Shown here: piece after piece, positions 1 to 9,587 of the stretch
How the letters are laid out: each line of letters opens with the position of its first letter
Position numbering within the stretch: the stretch's first letter is position 1
Source of the DNA: Proteus cibi
GTDB taxonomy: Bacteria; Pseudomonadota; Gammaproteobacteria; Enterobacterales; Enterobacteriaceae
Length of the DNA stretch: 64,000 bases
Assembly: GCF_003144405.1 (NCBI RefSeq)
Contig: NZ_PENW01000018.1
Span: 62,001 to 126,000, forward strand
Direction: 5' to 3'
Translations under genes and position numbers: made by a program
Notes under the pieces: generated by a model
Seen by the model: the letters and a program-made list of their open reading frames with translations, nothing else
What the model was told of the DNA's origin: nothing
Databases searched by the model: none

Positions 1-125
1 TTTGTTCCTTTTTTTTCACCATCCTTTGAACGAGAAACCCATAATCCTAGACTAATAATGATGACAACATAGAGGGCAAAAATTGCATAGTCTATTGTGC
101 TTAATCCAACACCTTCTGTATGCAT
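1..125 (-). CDS. Na+/sugar (galactose-type) symporter, N-terminal fragment
   Basis: Only the first 41 codons are in the window; the gene continues beyond base 1. The start is an ATG at 125 with an AAGGA-type ribosome binding site. The fragment has a short hydrophilic lead, one membrane segment (about residues 12-31) and then a GLWVSR motif. This is how sodium:solute symporters of the SglT type begin (Vibrio SGLT has a very similar first helix). A GalR-type operator lies 41 bp upstream and the gal operon is adjacent, so galactose or glucose uptake is the likely role. Family assignment is fairly firm; substrate is inferred from context. Confidence 0.7.
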   Translation of the reverse strand, partial: MHTEGVGLSTIDYAIFALYVVIIISLGLWVSRSKDGEKKGT

Positions 126-165
126 AATATTTTCCTTTCAGACCCATAGAGATAAGAGGATTTTA

Positions 166-181
166 ATGTAAACGTTTTCAC
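166..181. promoter_or_regulatory. GalR/LacI-family operator upstream of the symporter
   Basis: ATGTAAACGTTTTCAC matches the GalR/GalS operator palindrome GTGTAAACGTTTACAC at 14 of 16 positions. It lies 41 bp upstream of the symporter ATG, where a repressor would block its promoter. This links the transporter to the same regulator as the galE promoter. Confidence 0.7.
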
Positions 182-391
182 ATTCTTTTTCCGTTACTCT
201 GTTCACAAATTTATCTCTTATGTTACGTAAATGGATCATAAAACAGGTAAACAAACGATTGCTACCGTGAGTAAAACAAAATATAAGCTTAAACCATGAT
301 GATAACTTTCTTTAACGAATTTAATATCTTCAAATACCCGTTGAAAACAAACCTTAAAATGATAACGATTACACAAATTAACCCAGTGTAA

Positions 392-418
392 CCTCTTAAT
401 GTAAAGACCATTAAGAGG
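392..418 (-). terminator. hairpin just past the galR stop
   Basis: A perfect 10-bp stem (CCTCTTAATG / CATTAAGAGG) with a 7-base loop begins about 30 bp after the galR stop. There is no T-run after it on the minus strand, so it may be an RNA 3'-end structure rather than a classic intrinsic terminator. The rest of 126-448 holds only the operator and AT-rich promoter-like sequence. Confidence 0.4.
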
Positions 419-448
419 AGCAACGAGATTAAAAAGTCGGTGAGGTAA

Positions 449-1459
449 TTAAGAGAGGTGACTAAGATTAAAAACGGAATTACGCTGAACTAATGTTGGT
501 GAAAAAATACGTTGTTTTTGTTCAAGTACTTCACCTTTTGAAAGTCTGATAGCAAGTGTTGCCGCTTGTTCAGCCATCATTTGTACAGGATAACGCACCG
601 TGGTCAAACGAGGATGAATATAACGTGCAATTAATACATCATCAAAACCAATAACTGATATTTTTTCAGGTACAGGAATTTCATTTTCATCGAGAACAGA
701 TAAAGCCCCTGCTGCCATAAAATCGTTGTAAGTCACCACTGCAGTAAAATCGATTGATTTGGTTAGCAGATGCATCATTGCTTTTTCTCCCCCCTCACCT
801 TCAGGCTCTCCATATTCAATATAGCTTTCGGGCAATGAGATATTATTCGCTTCTAATGCAGCTTTATAACCGGCGAGGCGCTGAGTTGTATCTTCAATAT
901 GATGTGTAGATGAAATATACGCGATTTTAGTATGACCTTGACGAATAAGATGTTCTGTTGCCATCCATGCCCCTTTATAATTATCTAAAGCGACACAACG
1001 TTCGGCAATGTCTGGAATAAAGCGGTTAATCAATACCATGCTTTTAACTTCATGAGCATAAGCCAGCAACTCTTCATCAGAAAGTGCTTTTGAATGGATC
1101 ACGAGACCATCACAGCGACTATTAATCAATAGTTCAATAGATTGTCGCTCATCTTGGGCATCATGATAACCATTACAAACCAAGATGTGTTTCCCTGATT
1201 GTCTTGCAACGTTATCAACCGCTTTAACAAGTGTACCAAAAAAGGGATCTGAAACATCATGCACTAAAACCCCCAAAGTTTGCGTACTTTGGCTAACCAA
1301 AGCTCTTGCTGCCGCATTAGGTCGATAACCTAGCTTTTGCATCGCAGCATTAACGGTTTCGATAGATGCTTGACTTGCTTTCGGCGAGTTATTAATGACT
1401 CTAGATACAGTCGCGACAGAAACACCCGCTTCTTTCGCAACATCTTTGATAGTCGCCAT
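449..1459 (-). CDS. galR: galactose operon repressor (GalR/GalS-type LacI family)
   Basis: A 336-residue LacI-family repressor. Residues 2-25 form the N-terminal helix-turn-helix (IKDVAKEAGVSVATVSRV), residues about 45-58 the hinge helix (YRPNAAARAL), and the rest is a periplasmic-binding-protein-like sugar sensor. The ATG at 1459, preceded by AAGGGG, gives the usual MATIKDVA start; a GTG six bases upstream is in frame but less likely. It lies just downstream of galM, and GalR-type operators occur at galE and at the neighbouring symporter gene, so it should repress both until galactose is present. GalR and GalS are close paralogues and only one is seen here. Confidence 0.9.
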   Translation of the reverse strand: MATIKDVAKEAGVSVATVSRVINNSPKASQASIETVNAAMQKLGYRPNAAARALVSQSTQTLGVLVHDVSDPFFGTLVKAVDNVARQSGKHILVCNGYHDAQDERQSIELLINSRCDGLVIHSKALSDEELLAYAHEVKSMVLINRFIPDIAERCVALDNYKGAWMATEHLIRQGHTKIAYISSTHHIEDTTQRLAGYKAALEANNISLPESYIEYGEPEGEGGEKAMMHLLTKSIDFTAVVTYNDFMAAGALSVLDENEIPVPEKISVIGFDDVLIARYIHPRLTTVRYPVQMMAEQAATLAIRLSKGEVLEQKQRIFSPTLVQRNSVFNLSHLS

Positions 1460-1610
1460 ATCCACCCCTTATGGTTCACCTTTATTCATGGTTAAGAAAT
1501 AACGTACCGTTAATCTACAAACTAAGAAAAAAGAGAGTAATAGAATTTAAGTGGCTTGATTATCAGCGAAGAAAGGAAATTTAAAAAGTAAAAAGATCAA
1601 ATAAATAGAG

Positions 1611-1638
1611 AAAAGGAAAGCGTTTACACTTTCCTTTT
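1611..1638 (-). terminator. gal operon terminator with an operator half-site in its loop
   Basis: A perfect 10-bp inverted repeat (AAAAGGAAAG / CTTTCCTTTT) with loop CGTTTACA starts 5 bp after the galM stop. The A and T tracts suit termination in either direction. The loop and stem edge spell GTGTAAACG, a GalR half-site, which may be chance. Confidence 0.75.
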
Positions 1639-1642
1639 GTTG

Positions 1643-2713
1643 TTACGAATAAAATTTATAGATTGTTTGGCTATTCCACGCTGTATTTGCAGGTAAAACA
1701 CCTTGGTTTTCATGCCATTCTGGATGATTAGGACCATCTGGGAAATATTGTGTTTCTAATGCTAATCCTGAGTAATTGCCATAATGGCGACTCTTTCCTT
1801 TTGTTCCCGCCAGAAAGTTACCGGTATAGAATTGGAGAGAAGGCATGGTTGTAAACACATCCATTTTAAGTTCGCCCTCAGGGGCAATAACTGTCGCAAC
1901 TGGGGTTTTATCCTCTATCACTTTCTTATCTAAAATAAATGCATGATCGTAACCATTCGCGGCTTTTTGGCACTCATCTGCCATAAAATCAATGCCAACA
2001 CGTTTTAATTTACGAAAATCAAACCCTGTTCCTATTACGTTTGCAAATTCACCGGTAGGAATATTGCCTTTACCATTTTTTAAATAATGAGTCGCACAAA
2101 TTTTTAAATCATGCTCAAGTGCCGTACGCTCAGTATGTTCACCCGCAAGATTGAAATAAGCATGATTCGTTAAACTTAATGGCGTGGTTTTATCGCTTAT
2201 CGCCTGATAATCGATACATACTTCATTATTATCTGTCAGTGTATAAGTCACGCTAACTTTCACCGTACCAGGAAAACCTTGATCACCATCATTTGAAATC
2301 AGTGAAAAAGTGACAGATTGAGAAGATTGCGCGGTGATCCCCCAGCGAAGATGGCTAAAGTTTTGCGTACCACCATGTAAGGTATTTTTACCTTCATTCG
2401 CACTAATTTTATATTCTTGCCCCTCTAATACAAACTTTGCTCCTGCAATGCGATTAGCAAAACGCCCAACCGTTGCACCTAGATACGCTGTTTGTTGTTT
2501 ATGGGCATTCATATTCGCAGAGCCTAATAACACATCTCTACGATATCCATTAACCGGCACAATACAGGTTAACCAAGTTGCACCAATATCCATTAAAGAA
2601 ATAGACATACCAAAACGATTTTTAAGCACCACTATTTGCGCAGATCTTCCATCTGATGCTGGTTGTGCTGTCATTTGTTCAGGTTCAAAAAAACGAAGCT
2701 CATTAGTCGCCAT
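1643..2713 (-). CDS. galM: aldose 1-epimerase (galactose mutarotase)
   Basis: Interconverts the alpha and beta anomers of galactose and glucose in the cytoplasm so that beta-galactose can feed GalK. At 356 residues it has typical family length. The GRFANRIAGAKF sugar-binding segment lies near residue 83, the catalytic-His motif NHAYFNL near 181 and the catalytic-Glu region ETQYFPDGPNHPE near 318. Its ATG overlaps the galK stop as TAATG, showing tight translational coupling. It is the last gene of galETKM and is followed by a strong hairpin terminator. Confidence 0.95.
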   Translation of the reverse strand: MATNELRFFEPEQMTAQPASDGRSAQIVVLKNRFGMSISLMDIGATWLTCIVPVNGYRRDVLLGSANMNAHKQQTAYLGATVGRFANRIAGAKFVLEGQEYKISANEGKNTLHGGTQNFSHLRWGITAQSSQSVTFSLISNDGDQGFPGTVKVSVTYTLTDNNEVCIDYQAISDKTTPLSLTNHAYFNLAGEHTERTALEHDLKICATHYLKNGKGNIPTGEFANVIGTGFDFRKLKRVGIDFMADECQKAANGYDHAFILDKKVIEDKTPVATVIAPEGELKMDVFTTMPSLQFYTGNFLAGTKGKSRHYGNYSGLALETQYFPDGPNHPEWHENQGVLPANTAWNSQTIYKFYS

Positions 2714-3873
2714 TATTTTGCCTCCGAATAGCCCGCTCCTTGGCTTGCAGAGCAGACATAAATAGTTTCTTTTAATCCCGTTTTAGCTTCGTATTGCGCC
2801 TTAACAGAGTCAACGACTTTATCAACTAAATCTGGTGTCACTAATGCTACGACACAACCGCCAAATCCACCACCCGTCATTCTTACACCACCACGATCAC
2901 CAATCACCGATTTCACGATTTCAACCAATGAATCAACCTCGTTGACTGTGATTTCAAAATCATCGCGCATTGAGTGATGTGATTGCATCATTAACTGACT
3001 CAATGTGGTTAAATCACCCTGACGTAAAGCTTCTGCCGCATCTAATGTACGGCTATTTTCAGTGATAACATGACGAGCTCGACGATAAACCACTTCACTC
3101 ATTAATGCTTTTTTAGCAAGTAAATCCTCTAATGTGGCATCTCTTAATGCAGCCACATTTAGAATACGAGCGGCTTCTTCACACTGTTGACGACGAGTAT
3201 TGTACTCACTATCCACTAAGCCACGCTTTTTATTGGTATTGATAATCATCACAACCCCATTTTCGGGCATGGTTACTGCCGACGTTTCTAATGAACGACA
3301 ATCAATTAGGAGTGCATGATTTTCTTCACCGCAAGCCGAAATAAGCTGATCCATAATGCCACAGTTACAACCAACAAATTGGTTTTCTGCTTTTTGACCA
3401 TTTAATGCAATCTCTTTTTGGCTAATCGGTAATTGATAAAGTGTTTTAACCGTTTGACCAATGGCAACTTCTAACGCGGCAGAAGAACTTAACCCAGCGC
3501 CTTGAGGGACATTTCCGGATATCGCAATATCCATACCATGAAAAGAATAATTCTCTTTTTGTAGAAAATGAATAACACCACGAACGTAGTTAGCCCACAT
3601 TTTATTAGGTAAAAACTCAATGGTGTTATCGAGGCTAAATTCATCAACTTCATTTTGGTAATCAACTGCAATGACACGAATAGTATTATCTTCTCGTTTT
3701 GCAGCGGCAACGACCATTTGATAATTAATGGCGCAAGGTAAAACAAACCCATCATTATAATCAGTGTGTTCGCCAATAAGATTTACCCTACCTGGCGCTT
3801 GAATAAAATGTGTAGGTACGTAGCCAAAAATAGATGAAAATGAACGAGTCACATTATTAATAAGTGCCTGCAT
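2713..3873 (-). CDS. galK: galactokinase
   Basis: GHMP-family kinase that phosphorylates galactose with ATP to galactose-1-phosphate, the first committed step of the Leloir pathway. It has 386 residues. Visible motifs are the galactokinase signature [15 protein letters not shown] (about 28-42), the ATP loop [13 protein letters not shown] (about 126-138) and the C-terminal GGGFGGC motif (about 334). A good AAGGA ribosome binding site precedes the ATG at 3873. The gap of 132 bp to galT contains no gene; the end overlaps galM by one base. Confidence 0.96.
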   Translation of the reverse strand: MQALINNVTRSFSSIFGYVPTHFIQAPGRVNLIGEHTDYNDGFVLPCAINYQMVVAAAKREDNTIRVIAVDYQNEVDEFSLDNTIEFLPNKMWANYVRGVIHFLQKENYSFHGMDIAISGNVPQGAGLSSSAALEVAIGQTVKTLYQLPISQKEIALNGQKAENQFVGCNCGIMDQLISACGEENHALLIDCRSLETSAVTMPENGVVMIINTNKKRGLVDSEYNTRRQQCEEAARILNVAALRDATLEDLLAKKALMSEVVYRRARHVITENSRTLDAAEALRQGDLTTLSQLMMQSHHSMRDDFEITVNEVDSLVEIVKSVIGDRGGVRMTGGGFGGCVVALVTPDLVDKVVDSVKAQYEAKTGLKETIYVCSASQGAGYSEAK

Positions 3874-4005
3874 AATAAATCCTTAGCTTAAAATTAAGTA
3901 ATAAAAATCCCACCACATCATTATGTAAATAATGAGATGTTTGATTTAATTTATTTCGTGTGCAAAAAGCAGATTAATTCAAATACCTTGCCATATTGCA
4001 GGTCA

Positions 4006-5061
4006 TTAACGTTGCTCTTTATAATGAATGTCACTTACTTGACGTAAATTATTCGCGGCTTGTTCTGGCGTTAGATCCCTTTGCGATTCAGCCAGCATTT
4101 CATATCCCACCATAAATTTACGCACAGTCGCTGAACGTAATAATGGCGGATAGTAAAGCGCATGTAATTGCCAGTGATCGATATTTCTATCCTCTTTAAA
4201 AGAAGGCGCAAAATGCCATCCCATTGAATAAGGGAAAGAACAGTGGAATAAATTATCATAACGGCTTGTTAATTTTTTCATGGCAATAGCAAGATCATCT
4301 CGCTGAGCATCATTTAATTCACTCATTCTTCGAATATGTACTTTAGGTAATAACATTGTTTCATACGGCCAAGAAGCCCAATAAGGGACTACCGCCAGCC
4401 AATGCGCTGTTTCAACAACCGTACGACTTGCATCTTTACATTCAGCATCAACATAATCGATTAATAGATTGCGCCCGTATTTTTCAAAATAAGCTTTTAA
4501 TTGCGTATCTTTTCGCGCTAATTCATTCGGCAAGAAATCACTCGCCCAAATTTGCCCATGAGGATGAGGTTGAGAGCATCCCATCGTTTCACCTTTATTC
4601 TCGAATACTTGAACCCAAAGATATTCTTTGCTGAGTTCTTCTATTTGGTTATCCCAAGTATCAACGATTTTACGTAAACTAGTGACGGCTAATTCAGGGA
4701 TCGTTTTTCCATGATCAGGTGAGAAACAGACGACTCGACTAATTCCTCTTACAGCTTGAGTTTGAAATAAAGGATTTGATGAAGGATCAACATAGTACTC
4801 GTCTTGCAACAATGCAGAGTGGTCATTATTAAAGACATACGTTCCTGTGTAATCTGGATTTTTATCGCCGGAGACACGGGTGTTGTTTGGACACAAATAA
4901 CAGTGAGGATCATAAGAGGGAAGTGTCGCAATCTGAGGCTTTTCATCTTTGCCATTCCAAGGTCGTTTCGCTCTATGTGGTGAAACTAAAATCCACTGAC
5001 CTGTTAGCGGATTATAACGACGATGAGGATGTTCAACAGGATCAAAAATCAGTTTCGACAT
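4006..5061 (-). CDS. galT: galactose-1-phosphate uridylyltransferase
   Basis: Transfers UMP from UDP-glucose to galactose-1-phosphate, giving glucose-1-phosphate and UDP-galactose. It has 351 residues (E. coli 348). The zinc-binding pair CYLC (about 55-58) and the active-site HPHGQ motif (about 165-169) holding the uridylylated histidine are intact. The ATG at 5061 has an AGAAGG ribosome binding site. It lies 45 bp after galE and is the second gene of the operon. Confidence 0.96.
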   Translation of the reverse strand: MSKLIFDPVEHPHRRYNPLTGQWILVSPHRAKRPWNGKDEKPQIATLPSYDPHCYLCPNNTRVSGDKNPDYTGTYVFNNDHSALLQDEYYVDPSSNPLFQTQAVRGISRVVCFSPDHGKTIPELAVTSLRKIVDTWDNQIEELSKEYLWVQVFENKGETMGCSQPHPHGQIWASDFLPNELARKDTQLKAYFEKYGRNLLIDYVDAECKDASRTVVETAHWLAVVPYWASWPYETMLLPKVHIRRMSELNDAQRDDLAIAMKKLTSRYDNLFHCSFPYSMGWHFAPSFKEDRNIDHWQLHALYYPPLLRSATVRKFMVGYEMLAESQRDLTPEQAANNLRQVSDIHYKEQR

Positions 5062-5106
5062 AACCTTCTCTCTTATTTATTCAAGATGATCTGAATACTT
5101 TAAATC

Positions 5107-6123
5107 TTATTTCAGATAACCATTTGGGTTTTGTAACTGCCAACGCCAAGCATCCGCAGCCATATCATCAATTGAACGAATGGCTTTCCAGTGTAAATCT
5201 TTCTCTGCTTTTGCAGGGCTTGACCAACATTCTGCAATATCACCTGGGCGACGAGCTTGTAATTGATAAGGGATAGGTTTACCACTTGCTTTACGAAATG
5301 CTTCGATCATTTCAATCACGCTAGTACCGTTACCTGTTCCCAAATTATAAATATGTAAGCCCGCTTTTTTACCTAATACATTTAATGCTGCGATATGACC
5401 ATCAGCCAGATCCATAACATGGATATAATCACGAACACCGGTACCGTCTTTAGTTGGATAATCATCACCAAAAACAGCCACTTGTTCACGACGACCGATT
5501 GCCACTTGAGAAATATAAGGGGTTAAGTTATTTGGAATACCTTTAGGATCTTCCCCCATCGTACCTGATGGATGAGCCCCCACTGGGTTAAAATAACGCA
5601 GTAAACTAATAGACCAACTTTCATCAGCAACAAATAAGTCAGATAAAATACGCTCAACCATATATTTACTGGTGCCATAAGGGTTAGTTGTGCCCCCTAC
5701 TGGCGAATCTTCAGTAATAGGTACGACTTGAGGATCACCATAAACGGTTGCAGATGAGCTAAAAATAATACTTTTTACGCCGGCATCACGCATACAACGC
5801 ACTAGCACTAATGTGCCATTAACATTGTTGTCGTAATATTCAATTGGCTTCTGAACAGATTCACCAACCGCTTTCAATCCTGCAAAATGAATAACAGACT
5901 GAATAGAATGCTTAGCAAAAATTGATGCTAATAGCTGGTCGTCTCGAATATCACCGTTATAAAACAGAGGGCGTTTACCTGTTAAAGCTTCAACACGATT
6001 AAGTACTTCTTCATTCGCATTGCTAAGGTTATCCAAAATAATCGGTGTCATGCCTGCTTCAATCATTTGTACGCAAGTATGACTACCGATATATCCCATA
6101 CCACCTGTTACTAATATTTCCAC
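5107..6123 (-). CDS. galE: UDP-glucose 4-epimerase
   Basis: NAD-dependent epimerase (short-chain dehydrogenase fold) that interconverts UDP-galactose and UDP-glucose; it also supplies UDP-galactose for surface polysaccharides. The Rossmann motif GGMGYIG is at about residues 7-13 and the catalytic YxxxK at about 149-153 (YGTSK). I place the start at the GTG at 6123 because it follows GAGG at good spacing and gives 338 residues, the exact E. coli length. The in-frame GTG at 6129 overlaps that ribosome binding site. First gene of galETKM. Confidence 0.95.
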   Translation of the reverse strand: MEILVTGGMGYIGSHTCVQMIEAGMTPIILDNLSNANEEVLNRVEALTGKRPLFYNGDIRDDQLLASIFAKHSIQSVIHFAGLKAVGESVQKPIEYYDNNVNGTLVLVRCMRDAGVKSIIFSSSATVYGDPQVVPITEDSPVGGTTNPYGTSKYMVERILSDLFVADESWSISLLRYFNPVGAHPSGTMGEDPKGIPNNLTPYISQVAIGRREQVAVFGDDYPTKDGTGVRDYIHVMDLADGHIAALNVLGKKAGLHIYNLGTGNGTSVIEMIEAFRKASGKPIPYQLQARRPGDIAECWSSPAKAEKDLHWKAIRSIDDMAADAWRWQLQNPNGYLK

Positions 6124-6232
6124 ATTCACCTCTTTTGATTCAATTCAAAGGAAAAGCGCAAGACGGTTTCTGTTCACTGACACCGAGTTTAGCAAGATCA
6201 ACAAAATCATTTCGTGATCAAACCGACATTTA

Positions 6233-6248
6233 GTGTAAACGTTTACAC
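6233..6248. promoter_or_regulatory. GalR operator 1 at the galE promoter
   Basis: GTGTAAACGTTTACAC is a perfect 16-bp palindrome identical to the ideal GalR/GalS operator. It lies 110 bp upstream of the galE start. Confidence 0.85.
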
Positions 6249-6362
6249 GCTTTTCGCACATATTACATTTTATAAAAATAGGAGTTTAAAATTGTATTAC
6301 AGTAAGTTAATGCAATACGTAACACATCCACCTCTTTATCAAGAAAAAACAACACTTATTTA

Positions 6363-6378
6363 AAGTAAACGGTTACAT
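6363..6378. promoter_or_regulatory. GalR operator 2 at the galE promoter
   Basis: AAGTAAACGGTTACAT matches the GalR operator in its central bases. It is centred 130 bp from operator 1. E. coli gal has two operators about 113 bp apart that let a GalR-DNA loop form, and this pair may act the same way. The remaining sequence of 6124-6569 is AT-rich and has no gene. Confidence 0.65.
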
Positions 6379-6569
6379 CTGAATTAATCCGTTAATTATA
6401 TGATAAAACTGACATTCAATACGTTTTATCATACCTTATTAGACATCCCTCTAATATGTTTAAGCGAGGGTAAGAACACACTCCTCTAAATAATTCGAGG
6501 AAAAAACAATCAACAACTATATACAATAAGCTCCGCCAATAAGCACGTTGAATATATAAGGAAAATGTA

Positions 6570-7529
6570 ATGAAACCGATTGTCGTGCTATATCAAAATC
6601 TTCCTGAAAAACTGTACAACAAACTATCTGATTTTGCTGATATCAAACAATTTAAAACACTCTCTTTAGACTCTAATGACTTCCGTTTAGCGCTTGCTAA
6701 TGCCTCTGGATTACTAGGTGCTGGTGGCAATATCGATGAAAATTTTATTAACCAAGCACCTCATTTAAAAGCCGTTTCAACGGTATCTGTAGGCTATGAC
6801 AATATTGACGTTAATGCACTCACCAAACGTAATATAAAACTAATGCATACTCCAACTGTATTAACAGACACCGTCGCAGATACCATGATGGGATTAGTCC
6901 TTGCCGTAGCAAGACGTATTCCTGAACTGGCGGATAATGTTAAACAAGGTTTATGGGTTAAAGGTATCACACCTGATTGGTACGGCACTGATATTCATCA
7001 TAAAACCATGGGTATTATTGGCATGGGACGAATAGGTAAAGCTTTAGCTCAGCGCGCACACTTTGGTTTTAATATGAATATTCTTTATCACTCTCGCACA
7101 GAATATACAGAAGTGAATGATAAATTTGCGGCGAAGCACTGCACTTTAGAGGCATTATTACAGCAGTCTGATTTCGTCTGTATCACATTGCCCTTAACAC
7201 CAGAAACACATCATTTAATCGGTCAAAAACAATTTTCGATGATGAAACCTGATGCTTATTTAATTAATGCGGGACGTGGAGCTGTGGTGGACGAATTGGC
7301 GCTCATTAGTGCATTAGAACAAAAAGAGCTCGCTGGTGCTGGACTGGATGTTTTTGAAAAAGAGCCTCTCTCTTCATCTTCACCTTTATTAACAATGAAG
7401 AATGTTGTTGCGGTTCCGCATATTGGCTCTGCAACAAAAGAGACGCGCTATGCGATGGCTGAATGTGCAGTAGATAATCTGATTGCGGCGCTGAGTAATC
7501 AGGTAGAAGAAAACTGTGTCAATTTCTAA
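6570..7529 (+). CDS. ghrB: glyoxylate/hydroxypyruvate reductase B (2-ketoaldonate reductase)
   Basis: NAD(P)H-dependent D-2-hydroxyacid dehydrogenase that reduces glyoxylate, hydroxypyruvate and 2-ketogluconate in the cytoplasm. It has 319 residues (E. coli 324). The sequence matches GhrB closely through the SVGYDN and HTPTVLT stretches. The nucleotide-binding GMGRIG is at 151-156, the substrate-binding Arg in NAGRG at 236 and the catalytic His in PHIGSA at 284. Start ATG follows AAGGAAAATGTA. It is transcribed away from galE and ends at a shared terminator with the convergent CDF gene. Confidence 0.92.
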   Translation: MKPIVVLYQNLPEKLYNKLSDFADIKQFKTLSLDSNDFRLALANASGLLGAGGNIDENFINQAPHLKAVSTVSVGYDNIDVNALTKRNIKLMHTPTVLTDTVADTMMGLVLAVARRIPELADNVKQGLWVKGITPDWYGTDIHHKTMGIIGMGRIGKALAQRAHFGFNMNILYHSRTEYTEVNDKFAAKHCTLEALLQQSDFVCITLPLTPETHHLIGQKQFSMMKPDAYLINAGRGAVVDELALISALEQKELAGAGLDVFEKEPLSSSSPLLTMKNVVAVPHIGSATKETRYAMAECAVDNLIAALSNQVEENCVNF

Positions 7530-7557
7530 AATAGTAAACCGCGTTTTTTGAAGTACA

Positions 7558-7592
7558 AAAAAAGGTAATGAAAATCTATCATTACCTTTTTT
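7558..7592. terminator. bidirectional terminator between ghrB and the CDF gene
   Basis: AAAGGTAATGA pairs with TCATTACCTTT, with an A-run on one side and a T-run on the other, between two convergent genes. Confidence 0.85.
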
Positions 7593-7611
7593 ACTAGATG
7601 CTCAAATGAAT

Positions 7612-8526
7612 TTAAGCGGGATCAACGTGAGCCATCACACTTAAGATCTGTTTATTTTGCAAAACATTATTACGTGCATTAACAACAATGGCATGACTTT
7701 CATTGACGGTGAGATCACCTTTGATTTCAAGATGTACATCTACGAGTAAATAATCACCTGAACGACGTGTTTTTAAATCATGAACCCCTTGCACGCCCGG
7801 TGTTGAAACCAGCATCTGTTTAATCTCTTCTAGCGTTTCTTCATCTGCCCCTCTGTCCATTAAATCTTGTAGAGCTTGATAAGTAAAACGCCATCCCATA
7901 CGACCGACAAATAGTCCGACAATTAATGCGGCTAATGGGTCAAAAAATTTAAATCCAGCTAAACTTCCGATAATACCAATCGCAACAACTAATGAAGAAG
8001 CAGCATCAGAACGCGCATGCCAAGCATTGGCGACTAACATATTTGAGTCCACTTTTTTTGCAACGGCGAGCATATAGCGGAATAATCCTTCCTTAGCCGC
8101 TAATGCAAGTAAAGCCACATATAAAGCAACACTATGAACTTCAGGAATAGTCGATGGATCTAAAATTTTATGAATGGCAGAAAACACCATTCCTAAACCA
8201 ACAATTAATAAAATTGTCCCAAGAATAAGTGATGCCGCATTTTCATAACGAAAATGTCCATAAGGATGATCAGCATCAGGTTGTTTCTGACTGCCTTTAT
8301 TGGCAATTAAAACAACAAAGTCAGCAATAAGATCAGACAGTGAGTGAATACCATCAGCAATTAAACCTTGAGAATGTGAGAAAAAGCCCACTGTAATTTG
8401 CCAAATGGATAAAATGATATTGACAAAAACACTCACTAACGTACTTTTTTTAGCTGCTTTAAATTTTTCAGACTGCGTATTATCAGCCTGCTCCAACTCA
8501 ATATCATCAATGTGATTATGTGTCAT
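7612..8526 (-). CDS. cation diffusion facilitator (divalent metal exporter)
   Basis: Inner-membrane CDF-family protein exporting divalent metal by proton antiport. About six membrane helices are visible, with metal-site residues in helix 2 (ADGIHSLSD) and helix 5 (HARSD), followed by a cytoplasmic domain with the QDLMDRGADEE segment. I chose the ATG at 8526 (304 residues, near FieF's 300); an upstream ATG at 8589 would add 21 residues and neither has a strong ribosome binding site. The helix 2 motif differs from FieF, so I do not give that name. Fur-box-like sequence upstream hints at iron or manganese but is weak. Confidence 0.85.
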   Translation of the reverse strand: MTHNHIDDIELEQADNTQSEKFKAAKKSTLVSVFVNIILSIWQITVGFFSHSQGLIADGIHSLSDLIADFVVLIANKGSQKQPDADHPYGHFRYENAASLILGTILLIVGLGMVFSAIHKILDPSTIPEVHSVALYVALLALAAKEGLFRYMLAVAKKVDSNMLVANAWHARSDAASSLVVAIGIIGSLAGFKFFDPLAALIVGLFVGRMGWRFTYQALQDLMDRGADEETLEEIKQMLVSTPGVQGVHDLKTRRSGDYLLVDVHLEIKGDLTVNESHAIVVNARNNVLQNKQILSVMAHVDPA

Positions 8527-9061
8527 AATAATAATCTTATTTGGTTTTAAATAGCCTACTCTATTTGCTATAGATAAATAGAGTTCCATAGGTTATTTCA
8601 GGTTCCATAACTCATTGGTGAGGATAAAGGACGACTCTGAATAACAATCCAGTTTAGGGACTAAGATTGCTGTCCAGACATCATATTGAGATGTCATTGC
8701 CTATTAATATGCCATATTTAAATCTTTCTGTCTCTTATTTTTATCAATAAAATCTTATAGATACAGAACAATAATATAATTGATAATCATTCTTTTATGC
8801 ATTTTCTATTTTTAATAAGAAAAAGAGAAATTTATTTTTAAGACAATATTATTAATTTCTTTTCTGTCAACAAGTTAAGGTGTATAACTTATTTTCATTA
8901 TATTATTAATATTATTTCAGACTGTTTTTAATTTTTAATGCTTAATAATGTAAAGCAGTAAATAATCATTCTCACTCTTATTTAAAACACAGATCACAGC
9001 TATTTTTTGCTATTAAGCGATAATGGTAAATATTTTAAACTAACGCTAAGTGAGGTTTGTA
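8527..9061. other. 535-bp AT-rich gap with Fur-box-like motifs
   Basis: No gene is supported here. Two stretches resemble Fur boxes: TGATAATCATT near 8780-8791 (about 13 of 19 to the consensus in the best alignment) and AAATAATCATTCTC near 8964-8978 (about 12 of 19). They lie between the divergent CDF exporter and usp genes. AT-rich DNA produces such matches easily. Confidence 0.3.
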
Positions 9062-9499
9062 ATGTATAAGAAAATCCTAGTTCCCATTGATATTTTAGAA
9101 GATGAACTTTCTCAGGAACTGATCGCTCACATTGAACAAATAGCAAAGGTGGGTAAACCTGAGATCCACTTCCTCACCGTTATTCCTAATGCTGAACTTT
9201 TCTTTGGTATCGAGTTTGCTGCTATTCCTGAAAAATTCAAAGATTCATCAGAACGTACTCGTCTCGCTTTTGTTGCATTACAAGAAATGATTAAAGATGC
9301 AAAAATTCCTGATGAGCAAATTATATGTAATGTTGGTGTCGGTAACGCAAAAGATGAAATTTTAGAATATGCCCGCCACATTGATGCTGATTTAATTGCG
9401 ATTGCGTCACATAGACCGAATGTTTCCTCTTATTTATTAGGCTCAACGGCATCATCAATTGTACGCCATGCCAAAATGTCCGTTTTAGTTATACGATAA
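9062..9499 (+). CDS. uspF: universal stress protein, UspF type
   Basis: A 145-residue UspA-fold protein. It starts with KKILVPIDI, has the HFLTVIP strand near residue 36 and ends with ASHRPN...YLLGSTAS..VRHAKMSVLVIR, the nucleotide-binding P-loop-like tail characteristic of UspF/UspG. Length and sequence are nearest E. coli UspF (144). I use the ATG at 9062 after AGTGAGG; the upstream GTG at 9050 overlaps that ribosome binding site. UspF proteins affect adhesion and stress survival in E. coli; the role here is by homology. Followed by a strong terminator. Confidence 0.85.
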   Translation: MYKKILVPIDILEDELSQELIAHIEQIAKVGKPEIHFLTVIPNAELFFGIEFAAIPEKFKDSSERTRLAFVALQEMIKDAKIPDEQIICNVGVGNAKDEILEYARHIDADLIAIASHRPNVSSYLLGSTASSIVRHAKMSVLVIR

Positions 9500-9519
9500 T
9501 ATTTAGCGTAAATAACAAC

Positions 9520-9552
9520 AAAGCCCTTTGTCTCAACAACAAAGGGCTTTTT
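9520..9552 (+). terminator. intrinsic terminator after uspF
   Basis: A perfect 12-bp stem (AAAGCCCTTTGT / ACAAAGGGCTTT) with a 7-base loop and a T-run, placed between convergent uspF and eco. Confidence 0.9.
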
Positions 9553-9587
9553 AGTAAGCGATGAGCTCAATTCAATAAAATTGGCTG

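Noticed and set aside
2334..2765. 143-codon open frame on the plus strand
   Set aside because: Lies antisense within galM and galK, whose motifs are intact; no ribosome binding site or family.
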